Positions 46,641 to 57,302 of a stretch of 64,000 bases of DNA are shown here, one piece after another. Each line of letters opens with the position of its first letter. Position 1 is the stretch's first letter. Where the stretch lies: the NCBI GenBank assembly GCA_025765615.1, contig JAIVFJ010000203.1, positions 1 through 64,000 on the forward strand. Direction: 5' to 3'. A program made the translations under genes and the position numbers. Under the pieces are notes generated by a model that was not told the origin of the DNA, did no database searches, and saw only the letters and a program-made list of their open reading frames with translations. The stretch comes from Zopfochytrium polystomum. Lineage: Eukaryota > Chytridiomycota > Chytridiomycetes > Chytridiales > Chytridiaceae.

Positions 46641-47608
46641 ATGTGAGGTATTGAGGCAACTGAGCGGAAGGCCTTCAGTGGTCCCACACTTTCTTATTCA
46701 TTCTCCTCATCTGAATTTCTGGTGGAAATTGATAGGTGAGAAGGAGAAGGGGACTAACCCGCGACATCGCCATCATACCTAAGTTATGCGGAAACCCCAA
46801 TAGACTGAATTTCTGGTGCACTGCTCCATAAGGAAGTGTCGGCGACGCGGATAGAGTGAAACAGAGAAAGAAAGTATCAATCGCCGAGTCGGGCGGTCTG
46901 CATCGAAAGTTTCGAAACACCCAACGTCGCCTTGATTGCAACAAAATGACGCACATTGGCTTGGTACTGAAGCGGTATGTGCCAAACGCGAAGTTGCGAG
47001 AGGAGAAAGGAATTAGCTGGGCGCGGTCGACCTGTGCCAGCCGGGTTTTGCACTTCATTGTGTTACGTGATTTTCTTTCTTTTCTTTTTTCTTTTCAGCG
47101 CAAAAGCAGTGAGGGCAGCACCGCTTGCATCGACCGTCATCAAACGCATGGCAATTAAGGAGTGAAAGCCCCAGGGCATGACGAGTTATCTAGACGCGAC
47201 TTGTGCGACCTTTGGATCCCATCGACTTTCTTGCGTGCTGAATGTCCAACGTGGGCGGGCAAGGAAATGTTTTTTGGCGGTGGGTGCGGGGTGGGGGGGG
47301 GTGTCTGGTTCTGATGCGGCTTGCGCGAGATTCGTCGCGTCACGCATGGAAGGAAAAGGTTTGGAAGGCGGAAAAAAAAAAGCAACTTATGTAATGGACG
47401 GAAAGTTCTGAAGGTTTCGCCGCTTTGGCGGCAGGTCTCAATGGGCCAATGAAACGAACTAAGCAGAATTAATTGGTCAGCGCAAGCGTTTGTGTTGTTT
47501 TCTTTGTTCGCCGCCGGTCGTGTGCGTTTTTCTTTTGTCTCCCGTTGGCTTTATTATTTATTTTATTTATCGTCAAGGGCAAGTAACAACACGTGCACGA
47601 GACAAACC

Positions 47609-47639
<31 letters not shown>

Positions 47640-47675
47640 CTGCGTTGTGTCGAGGTTTTATCCGCCATGCACATA

Positions 47676-47699
47676 TGGCGAATTGTTGTTTCCGCTTCT
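47676..47699 (+). promoter_or_regulatory. Shared upstream motif, 7TM copy 3
   Basis: TGGCGAATTG-TTGTTTCCGCTTCT, about 0.4 kb before the ATG of copy 3. The palindrome seen upstream of copy 1 is here an interrupted inverted pair, CGCCAT-GCACAT-ATGGCG-like (47663-47680). Confidence 0.35.
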
Positions 47700-48082
47700 T
47701 TCGTTTTCTCTCCCATCCACCACCCACCAAATCAGGAAAGCGAAACAAACGAAAAAGGAAAACACGCAAATCATTATTATTATTATTTCATCCAACAGCG
47801 AAAAAAGAGAAAACCGGAATTCAAAAACACGAAAAAAAAAAAGAAAAACAAGAGCAAGGAGTTCGTTTAAAACGAACAAGGATTAATCAGACGAAGCAGC
47901 TACAAACAGTTGTAGTAGTCGAAAGCGAAAAGAAAGAGCCAGCAGAGTGAGCGAGAGAGAGAGAGAGTGAGAGAGAGAGAGAGTGAGAGAGCGAGAGTGC
48001 CGACTCGCCCGGCCTGCCTGACAGCCAGCCAGCTTTCAACCAGCTGCGCACGACACTCCCGCCCGCCCCGTCACCCGCCGCC

Positions 48083-50010
48083 ATGGATCCGTCGCGATAT
48101 GTTGCCAACAGCAACGTCATGGTCGCCCTGGGCGTCTCGCTCATCACGACGGTACGTCGAATGACCGCCCCCCTGTTCTTGCCGAAAGACCTCACCGCCT
48201 GGGAGGAGCAGAACGCTCACAGTATTCTTGCTTTCCCGCTCCCCATCCACACACTAATCCTCCCATCTTCTCTCCCCAACCCTAACCCTCCCTGCCTTCC
48301 TTCCTTTCCACCCCCCTTTCACTCTTTCCGTACTCTAGCTCGTCTCCTTCTGGGAGGTCATCGCGAAATTGACCAACCCCGTCCTCCTGTGGACGCTGGC
48401 CATCTCCGCCACCGGCCACTTAATCTACACATTTGGGTCTGCCGTGATCGCGCGGAACGTCGCCGTCGACGGCGATCTCGATAGGTACTTTTTCTTGACG
48501 GCCTGCTTGACGGGTGAGTTTGTGCGTTGCGCGGAGAGTGGGCGGGATTGTGCGGCGTTTCCAGTTTCGGAAGGGCTCCCTTCAATTTTGTGGGGGTGTG
48601 TCTGTCCAACATAGTTCCCCCACACTCTGATGCACACTTCACCGTGGTGATGGCGGTCCCCCGCGCGGGAGCAGTTGCGGACTTGATAGCCGTAAGTTAA
48701 CCTACAACACTCGGCTGAGACGGTGGAGAATCGATTTTCCTGAAACCAACGCGCCCCACCCCCTCACTCCACACTCACGCAACACGCACACGCACGCTTT
48801 CTCACGCTGCTGCCAGTGGTTCTCCATCGTGTTCCACACCACGTACCGAACCGTGCTCATCATGTACCCAAAGTCGAAGGGCATATGGATCGTCCCGAGC
48901 ATCATCCTCGTCGTGCAAATGTGCCTTCAAAGGTGGGTTTGTGGTTGGATGCCAAATGCCCTCCCTTTCTTTTATTGTTTTATTTTATTTTATTTTATTT
49001 TTTTTCTAACCCTCTTTGTTCCCAACGGACGAAATACGCAGCACTGGTACGTGGAGTGCGAGAACTTACAATTTTTTTCCCCCCCTCCTCGTGCTGACAC
49101 GTTTGGCTTCTGCCCCCATCCCCCACTCGGAAAGCCCTCTACTATTGGTACGATAACTGGACGGTACGTTTAGTCGGCCACTTTCCCACCCAAAAAAAGA
49201 CACCCCTCGCCCGCCTCGCCCAGAGCCCCTTAACTCCCCCCGCTTTCCAATCCCCCGCCCCCTTCGCAGACAAACCACTTTGCAACCACCACCCCGCAGT
49301 TCTACTGGCTCTCCCTCGCCATCATGTTTTTCGTCTCGTCCATCGACTCGGTCTTCTTTGTCCTCGCCCAGTACAAGATCATCGCCACCCTCCGCGAGGT
49401 CAGCAACACCCCCGTATCGCCGCTGCACGTTGCAAAGACCGCACTGAGGATCATGTGTTACACGTCCGCAGTCGTGATGGAGTTTGTTTCGCTCGGTTCG
49501 GACATTTTTATTTTTTTTTTTTTTTTTGGTTATGTTGTTGTTGTTGTTGTTGTTGTTGGGAGGAGGGTGGGCGCTTTTTGCTAAATGGTCGCTTCTTTGG
49601 ATCAATAGGCCAGTACTTTTACAGTATCGACACTGGTAAATGACGCCGGGGGGAGTGGCAGCTCGACAAGGGTTCTCCCAGTACCAACCCACTGACTTTA
49701 CTATTTTCACCTCCCTCAAAACACCAAAATCTTTCAAATACCCAATGCGGCTCCCACCTTAAAAAACACAAATATACAGCATGGTACCTCCCCCCCCACC
49801 ACCCTAGCACCCCTCTCCGTCTACCGCCCCCTCCCCAAACTAACACCACCACCACCCCCGATTTGTCCATCTCTTTTCGGAAAAAAAAGGGCTTTCGTCT
49901 ACCAAGCGCAGAACCTAATGATCATGGTTCTCCTCTCCGACAGCCACTACATCTCACAAATCGTCCGGTACTACTACTACGGCACGCCGAAATCCGCTAG
50001 CACGTTTTAG
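48083..50010 (+). CDS. Seven-TM-type membrane protein, tandem copy 3
   Basis: Ten exons, all in phase: 48083-48151, 48339-48513, 48675-48691 (17 nt), 48817-48932, 49042-49046 (5 nt, CACTG), 49135-49163, 49300-49495, 49609-49635, 49780-49783 (4 nt, CATG), 49890-50010; 252 aa. No frame break, so this is the cleanest copy. It begins MDPSRYVANSNVMVAL and ends YYYGTPKSASTF. It shares IDS, CLQ and KSKGIW with or near copy 1 states, pairing it with copy 1. Exon 7 could instead start 30 nt earlier (49270), adding ten residues, TNHFATTTPQ. Seven predicted membrane segments as in copy 1; no recognised family. Confidence 0.9.
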
Positions 50011-50761
50011 GCGGGAGAACTTGACCGAAGGAGGGGCGGATTTGCGGTGCGACGCGACGCGTGCGCGATGTGAGACGAGGCCCCGTGTTGTTGTGGTTGA
50101 GGGGGCCCGGGAGAGTGGCGAGTGGGGCTCGTTGTGCAGGACACTCCTTCCCCCACGAGGATAATTTTTTTCTTTTCTTCTTCCTTTCGCAGTTTTTGTT
50201 TGCGAATACGCGCGTTACATCCACAGCGCTTCTCTGCTTCGCATCATATCAAACACTTACAACCAGTCCCGTCTTTGAAGAGAGAGGGCTGGTCCTTCTT
50301 TGCTGAGCTTCGCTTTTTCTTTTTGGCTTGTCAATTCAAAATTGCTTTGTTTCTTGAATCCACCTCATAATGAGCCTCTTCAGCAGTGAAAAAAAAAACT
50401 AAGAAGCTTTCAATCAACGGACTCACCCGGATTGCTGCTGCCGCGCTCGAAACAACCTACAACCCCGCCGCATTCCCTACCAGTAGTTACAGCCCACCGA
50501 AAGAAAAAATAGAAGGATGTTGAACATTTGCTCAAATCGTCAGCAGCCAACAACGACAATAACAACAAGTGAAATCTAGTTCGTGCGTGTGTGTTTTCTT
50601 TCTTCGTTTTTTCTTTCTTACCGGTTCAGTGTGCTTCTCTTCTGAAAGCGGATACGAAAAACGATGCTTGCGATGGTTGAGTTCTTCTATTATGTAAAAC
50701 AAAGTTAGTGAAAAAAAAACAAGAAAAACTCGCTGAGAGAAAAAAAAGTTGCAGCTTCGGA
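50011..50761. other. Intergenic after 7TM copy 3
   Basis: Holds the conserved 3' flank (GCGCTTCT..CATCATATCAAACAC) and the hairpin at 50262-50293, then AT-rich sequence without a supported gene. Confidence 0.45.
50262..50293 (+). terminator. Conserved 3'-flank hairpin, 7TM copy 3
   Basis: Same ACCAGTCCC..GGGCTGGT inverted pair as after copy 1, about 250 bp past the stop codon. Functional role unproven. Confidence 0.3.
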
Positions 50762-51303
50762 TCAGACAAACCGCACTGACATCACTTTCCCGCTTGTCCA
50801 CGACTCGCTACGGGGATCTGCAACCACTCGTGTTTTTTTTTTAACGGAGTGATTCCCTTTCTTTTTCACCTTGAAGACCACTTGGTTGATTGATATGTAC
50901 CTAATTCGCCACCTCTTGTCTGCACCACTGTTTCCTGCATTCACTTCAGCTCCTAAAAGCATGACAGAGTAAGTAACACAATGCACCATTCTAACCACAT
51001 TCACCGCCAAATTGTCTTCAAATTTTGTATCCCATAATGGACTGAAGTCAAATTCCATTGAGGAGAGATAAACATTTTGTAGCTTGAGATCGCCATGAAT
51101 CCTCTGCACATTTGAAGTCATGAATACTTGAAGTTGAAACACTGAACTCCTCCCAAGCTTCTGTGTGCAACAATTGAAGTAAGTTCTCTCACCAACGCTC
51201 CAATCTCTTTCCGGTCTTGTCTCAGCAACTTAACTTGCGAACTGTCGCGAACCTTAGCCTCGGGCTGGCCATGCTTGGAGAAGGATTGGGCTGCAGCCTC
51301 CAA
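50762..51303 (-). pseudogene. Protein-kinase-like fragment
   Basis: A minus-strand frame contains RIHGDLKLQNVYLSS (about 51040-51085), which matches the kinase catalytic loop H-x-D-L-K-x-x-N. It is followed eight residues later by a DFS where DFG would be expected. An upstream frame (51303 to about 51120) reads KLLRQDRKEIGALVRELTSIV and is offset by one frame. No glycine loop, VAIK lysine or APE motif is found nearby. A degraded or partial kinase-like gene is the best reading; chance similarity cannot be excluded. Confidence 0.3.
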
Positions 51304-51511
51304 TGTTCACTGTGGGACCTGAGAGACTAGCTTGAGGTTTCATCCTAAGTTTTCATACCAAGTGAGTGTTTTGAATGTTAACTATGGTTTTGTATAAGCA
51401 TTGATCATACTTGAAACAAGTAAGTTCGTGATAGTCTAACCCTTTTCAGCTGCATGTTCCCTGCTCAAGAGCATTTATAATCAGGAAACATACAACTTCT
51501 CCAATGACAAC

Positions 51512-52964
51512 TGTGAGACTACACCGAGGTCTCAGTGATAAAGTCTAGGATTTTATTCGCAAAAACAAGCGTACCTGTCATAAAACCGCAAGGATCGGGA
51601 CCCCTATTATTGCTCCCGGTTCTTTAGTTTCCAAGGCGTTATCAAAGTGTATTTGCGGCTAACCCATCTTTATTATTGGGTCTGCTTTTACTACTTTCGT
51701 CTTAACAGTTTCCGTTGCACCAGGGTTTTCTCAACATATTTTCTTTTTCGGTGACTAACGGAGACTGCCCGACTGCCTAGGGATGGGGTGCCTGACAGGC
51801 CGTACCCCAAGCCCGCCTAATTTATTATTTATTTTTGGCACTTGTACATACATGCATAGGGTTGGGGGGGACTTAGAGCATTTGTGGTGGATGCTCCAAG
51901 TCAGGGGGGTTGACTTGTCAATTTTCTCTCTCTCTGTTTTTGGGCCATTTCTCTTTTTCCTTTTTTCTTCAATCTGATTTCTGTCCATTGGCACCAATAC
52001 AGAGTCCCTTCAAATCCATCTGGCTCGCAAGGTGAGGGTAGGGAGAGATGGTACACACCCGGGTGTGTACATGGTCCCTTCGTGGGGCTCCTCTTAAGGG
52101 GCCGTGGGTGGGGAATGCAGCTGGCCCCACCAGCGACTGTGTGACATTGCCGGCTCTGTGTTGGAGTGAGGATCCCTGGTGCTTGCCCGCCGCGATGACG
52201 GTGGTGGTGGTGGTGACAACGACGGCATCGTTGTCCCCGACCTTCCCGTCCCTGCGAGGGTGTTGGTGGCTGCGCCCGGTGCGGCCCCCGACACCTGAGA
52301 GTTCGATCTACAAGCGCCTGCCTCGGTCCTATTGCTGTGAGGGTGAGATGTGTGAGTACGAGTGCGATGCGATAAAGCCCGTTGGTCGAGTGATCGTGCC
52401 GACGCAGCCCGGCAGGGTGCGTGTACGATCGCAGGTGTTTCCGCGTGCGAGTTCCCTGCTGGCGACCTTCCGACCCCTACATAGTCGACTCCCTTCTCTC
52501 TCTCCCCCCCGTCGCTGGCGACGACGAGGGCTCCTGCAGCACTGTCCGCGACGAGGGGCGCTAGGTCGCGCCCTGTCCGTCCCGTCGCTATTAACCGCTC
52601 CTGTTGTATTTGAGATTAGGTTCCTGAGATAAAAACCCCCGTTTCCCTCTTCTCTCTCTTTATTCTGCAGTTGTGTTGCGCCCTCGGGAGTGCCCTTCCG
52701 TTTCCCCTCGCATCGGCCCGCGGCCACGCGAGTAATCGGTGCTCCAGCACCGATCCTTCAGAGGATTGTCCCTCTGAATGTTCATTCTTTGTGTTTGAGA
52801 CCCCTGTTAGACAGATCAGTAGGGATACTTCGTGGACTAGGCAAGTAGTAGGGTTGAAACACCCCCTAGACAACAGCCCAATAAAGTTAGTTTTAGCCTA
52901 TTATTTGCTTTCCCTCACTCTAGGGCCCAGATCCCAGGGTCAAAGGAGTGAGTATAGTCTCACA
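51512..52964 (+). mobile_element. Solo-LTR-like element, copy B
   Basis: 1453-bp copy of the element at 2042-3459, with perfect 10-bp terminal inverted ends TGTGAGACTA / TAGTCTCACA. It is flanked by a CAAC direct repeat (51508-51511 and 52965-52968), an independent target site duplication. The two copies align end to end with scattered substitutions and short indels, including a GTGGTGGTG expansion near 52201-52216 only in this copy. It lies in the interval between 7TM copies 3 and 4. Confidence 0.8.
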
Positions 52965-54540
52965 CAACCTCTTCAATCACCTGATTATTCGCTGACTGAA
53001 AATGCAGATACGTTGGAAGTTACTGGTGATGGAGCCTTGCCTGCTGTAGGGCACCAGCACTGGTCCAGCAGCGCCTTGTTGGATAAGAGTGAAGCCCCCT
53101 TGTCATCAAGGTCCAGTGCTCTGACCGGTTGACCTCCTCTGTAGTGCAGGACATTGTATCATGTCAAGAGTCAAGAAGCCAGAGGATCTGACACATAATG
53201 GAAGAAGAGGAGTGTCGTGATTTCCATTTGAGCAGGAAGCACCACTCACCAAATCAGTCACCAGACACGCAGGTTGCCTCAACACCAACACCTGAACTAC
53301 CTATTGCTCTCAGCACAAGTAGTCTCAAACACCACTGACAGCAACTTCAATTACAGCTCAAGTGTCCCAACTTCCACCCAATAGCTCTCATCCCCACCCA
53401 TATCATCACACTGCCAAGGAGCCACAGCAACAGCCACAGCTGATGCCCTGGAGATCCTTTTGCCCAGTGATGAAAGGGGCAGTGGGCCCAGCGATCTGGA
53501 AGAATTTGGTCCAGTGCAGAGGGTGAGAGGGGGGTACGATATGGTGAAGGCCCCGCTCAGGGCCCTACGTTGCCAGACGTCTGGAGTCTTCATTTCCGCA
53601 AGAGGTAGGCGACTGGTAGAGTATTAGTAGTAGGCCCACTGGTGACGTGGACCCCGCAGCATCTGGCAAGGTACTACCCGCTGACAAGGCCCCGATTGTG
53701 GTAGATGTGTCATTTTGGTGCAGACGTGACAAGGCCCTGGACATCAAGTTCTTTGCAACCACCGGGTTCCCATCCAACTGTTATCCAGATTCTGCTTGAC
53801 ACCTCCACCAGTGCCAATCACTCTCAGCTGGACACCAGATTACGCAGCAAACTAGATCCTACGGGTTCACACACAGGAGCAGCGCACTCACCTTTTTCAA
53901 CCTCCCCAGCCACTTGAATTCAGTCGATGCACACCCAGCAACACCACCAACGACATCAGAACAGGAGCTCAGCCGCAGGAACAGCAACTAATTCGGAGTT
54001 GTCATGTCCATCAGCAGTTTCAGCAGCTGTCAGCAGCAGAGTAGATTGCCTTTTGTGAAGTCAGTTGGGAGCTTGAGGCCATCAACAACCTTCACCTGTC
54101 ACAAGACATCCCTCAAGCTCCCACTGACCAGACCTTGTACAAGGACAACACACCAACGATTTGCTTGACAGTAAACAATATCCATACAATCCACTTCAAG
54201 CACACCTTCTTGCACTTGGTCGGTCACCGCCACCACACCTGGTCACTTGTAGAGGGACTGAACATGGAGGAGAATGCAGCGTACAGTACTGCATGAAGAG
54301 TTTGAATGGTGTGCAAGGTTAGAAGTAGGTTAGGCTCCAGGTGGGGCACTAGTTGAAACGTTCTTCCCATCTCGCCGCTTTGGGCATTCATATCTTTCTT
54401 CCACTCTCCTTAGCAGCATCACCCCAGATATTTTCCTTTCCCTGCCGCGGTTTCCCAGATCAGCAATTGGGTGGGGGTTTTCATCGGAGCAAGGCTTTGC
54501 GCCGACTGTTGATCCGAGAAAAAAAAAAACTTTTCACAGC
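52965..54540. other. Intergenic, no supported gene, tRNA-like segment
   Basis: Sequence without supported coding capacity or long repeats. A tRNA-like stretch is at 53072-53150 (minus strand). The last part (about 54400-54540) should hold the promoter and leader of the SNARE gene. Confidence 0.4.
53072..53150 (-). repeat. tRNA-like sequence (SINE-type)
   Basis: On the minus strand AACCGGTCAGAGCACTGGAC resembles a tRNA D-arm/A-box, followed by CCTTGATGACAAGG, which can form an anticodon-like stem. The T-arm is degenerate. Probably a tRNA-derived repeat, like those in 5.7-10 kb. Confidence 0.4.
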
Positions 54541-55293
54541 ATGTCTTACTACAACCGCGGTGGAGGAGGAGGCGGCGGCGACGACAACGGCGGCGGTCGC
54601 AGCGGCAGCAGCGGCGGAAGCAGGTACCAGCAGGATGACCGCGGCGGCTACGGCCGTAGCGGCGGTAGCAGATACCAGCAGGACGATCGCGGCGGGTAGG
54701 GAGGCGGCGGCGGCGGCGGCTATGATAACGGCGGCAGCCGGTACAACCAAGGCGGAGGTGGTGGCGGCGGCTACGACAACGGAGGCAGCCGGTACAACCA
54801 GGGTGGCGGCGGCGGAGGCTATGACAACGGCGGTAGCAGATACAACCAAGGCGGAGGCGGCGGCGGGTACGGGAACACCAGCGGGTACGGCAACCAGCCG
54901 CCGCAGGAGCGGCGGTGGGAGGACGTTGACGACGAGGAGGAGAACTACAACGACGAAGGGTGGCTGGAGCGCAAGACCAAGAAGACGCAGCAGGACTCGG
55001 TCGACACGACCCGGCGGGCGCTGGCGAAGTTGCGTGAGGCAGAGGATTCGGCGACCGCCGGGTTGACGAGGTTGAATCAGCAGTCTGGTGAGTGTTGTGC
55101 CGCGGATCGGTGGGGGCATGCATGCGTGTGTGAGGAGATGGTATGAGCTGTGGTGTTGCAGGGAAGGTCTGCGCTTGTGGCTGAGTGGGATCAAACGCCA
55201 CCCGCAGAGCCCCATCTCGGATCCACTGCCATGCAAACTACACCCCTGTTGCCCAAATTATGGCTCGACTCCTAACGACGTTTCACACCTCCA

Positions 55294-55329
<36 letters not shown>

Positions 55330-55857
55330 ACCAGAGCAACTGCACAACATCGAGCACCGCCTGAATGTCGCCGACAGCCAGGCCAAACTGGCAGAAGCCA
55401 AGACGGGCGAGCTCAAGGCGCTCAACCGCTTTTTTATGAGACCCACGTTTGGGCCGGCAAAAAGGCCGCCCGCATCGAGGAGCAGGCCAAGCGGGAGATG
55501 GCCGAGAAAGAGGAGCGCGAGCAGGAGCGCAAGACGCGAGTGCAGGAGACTCTTGCCAACAATGGGCGCTATGGCGGCGGCGGCGGCGGCGGATACAATG
55601 GTGGCGGCGGCGGACGGTACGGCAAGTCGTACACGACACCGGACGGACTGGAGCGCGACGAGCTGGAAGTGGAGATCGACAACAACCTCGACCAGATGTC
55701 TGCGGGTCTCGCGCAGCTCAAGATGATGGGCATGGCGATGGACTCTGAGATCACGAAGCAGAACGAGCACATTCGGGCGATCAGCGCCACCAGCGAGGAC
55801 GTGCGGCCTCGCATCGAAAAGACGAACAGGGTCCTCAACACCGTGTTGAAGAAGTAG
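54541..55857 (+). CDS. SNAP-25 / Sec9-type Qbc-SNARE
   Basis: Plasma-membrane t-SNARE for exocytosis, supplying two helices to the SNARE bundle. Exon 1 54541-55087, intron GTGAGT..CCAG (phase 1, with a CA repeat), exon 2 55335-55857. A Gly-rich N-terminus with RYQQDDRGG and YDNGGSRYNQGG repeats leads to the Qb helix: KKTQQDSVDTTRRALAKLRE..EDSATAGLTRLNQQSEQLHNI..LNVADSQAKLAE, then ELKALNR. The Qc helix near the C-terminus is DELEVEIDNNLDQMSAGL..MDSEITKQNEHIRAI..IEKTNRVLNTVLKK. Odd points: an in-frame TAG at 54697-54699 inside the Gly repeat, where other repeats have TAC or TAT, and a one-base loss, probably in TTTTTT (55430-55435), needed to reach the KKAARIEEQAKREM frame. If both are real, the gene is dead; sequence error is a strong alternative because this function is normally essential. 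Confidence 0.87.
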
Positions 55858-55949
55858 TCCAGTTGGTTGGGGTGGAGGGAGATGTGGTTCCAAGAATGGA
55901 AGTCTCGTCTCGACGGTCGTCATGAACGATTATTGTTTGTTGCTCCCCG

Positions 55950-55980
<31 letters not shown>

Positions 55981-56778
55981 ATGATTCATCAACCCTTCAA
56001 CCCTCCCTCCCTCCCTCCCTCCTCACTGCTCCTCGATCGCTTTCACGCGCGCGTGAGCAGTGAGGGTGACCTGGCAGTTGCGAGATCTGTTCGAGCTGTT
56101 GCCTTTCTGCCTGTTAAACAGGCGCGCAAGACAAACACGGTGTGTGTGTGTGGGTGTGTGTGTGTGTGTGTGAGTGAGCCGCTGCGCGACAGGGTCGCAA
56201 AGGCTGGAATCCGCCAAGTCAAAGTGACCGCGCGTCGAGGCTGGGAGGGGGAAAGGGAGGGAGGCGGGCTGCGGGGGTTGTGACGTGTCTGACTGTTTCA
56301 CTCTGTCTGTCGTCCGGTGCTCGTGCACCAGCCAGATAGACAAACAACCAGAAATTTTTGAGCATGAACCAATCAGTATGACTAGTCATGCGGCCAAATT
56401 GGCAGTCATTCTCCAACACAGGCGAAATGTATTCCGCTTCTTCTCTTCTTTTCTCTTAACCAAACAAGGAAAGCAAAAATGCCGGCACGTGCCGCTGCTG
56501 CATGAAAGGGGGGGAGAAAAACAAGGAAAAAACGACAAAACAAGAGCACTATTATTATGCATGTTTTTAATATTGAAAAATTGTAGCAAGAAAGAGCAAG
56601 AAAGAGCGACTTGATGGCTGTGTGTTCAGTATTTACGGTAATTAGTGCAACAAACAGTACAGAGAATCGAAGGAGAGGAGACCCACTGCCCCTTCAGCCA
56701 GCCTTCAGCCCAGCCATCGCATCGCACGCACGCACGAACGCACTCATCGCCGCCCGCCGCCGCCCCCCGCCGCCCGCC
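55858..56778. other. Intergenic, upstream of 7TM copy 4
   Basis: Contains a CT tract (55951-55980), a GT-rich stretch (56141-56174) and the shared upstream motif (56420-56441). AGAATCGAAGGAGA near 56660 also occurs before copy 1 (GCGAATCGAAGGAGA, about 40769). Confidence 0.5.
56420..56441 (+). promoter_or_regulatory. Shared upstream motif, 7TM copy 4
   Basis: AGGCGAAATG-TATTCCGCTTCT, about 0.36 kb before the ATG of copy 4, matching the block upstream of the other copies. Confidence 0.35.
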
Positions 56779-57227
56779 ATGGATCCGTCGCAGTTCGTTG
56801 CCAACAGCAACTTCGCGGCCGCCCTCGGCGTCTCGCTCATCACCACGGTACGACGAGAATGCACCCCACCACCCCTCGTCCTGCACTCACCGCCTGGGAG
56901 GGAGAAGCAGAGCACTCACCGTCCTTCCCCTCCTCCCCGCTCCTCATCCACCACCAAACGCCCCCGCAATCTTACGATCTCCAACTCCCCCAACTTTCTC
57001 CATTTCTTTCTGCCCAACCACGTTCGCTCTTTCCGTGATCTTCCCCCAGCTCGTCTCCTTCTGGGAAGTCATCACGAAAATGACGAACCCCGTCCTCCTG
57101 TGGACGCTAGCCATCTCCGCCACTGGCCACCTCATCTACACCTTTGGGTCCGCCGTGATCGCACGGAATGTCGCCGTCGACGGCAATCTCGACAGGTTCT
57201 TTTACTTGTCGGCCTGCTTGACGAGTG

Positions 57228-57302
<75 letters not shown>

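Larger units (their letters stand above)
46044..48082. other. Intergenic between 7TM copies 2 and 3
   Basis: Contains the conserved 3' flank of copy 2, a relic of the last exon of the Ala/Lys-rich gene (listed separately), and a 47100-48000 segment that matches the upstream flank of copy 1. GT run at about 47611-47639 and GA tract at about 47950-47998. No complete gene seen. Confidence 0.5.
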
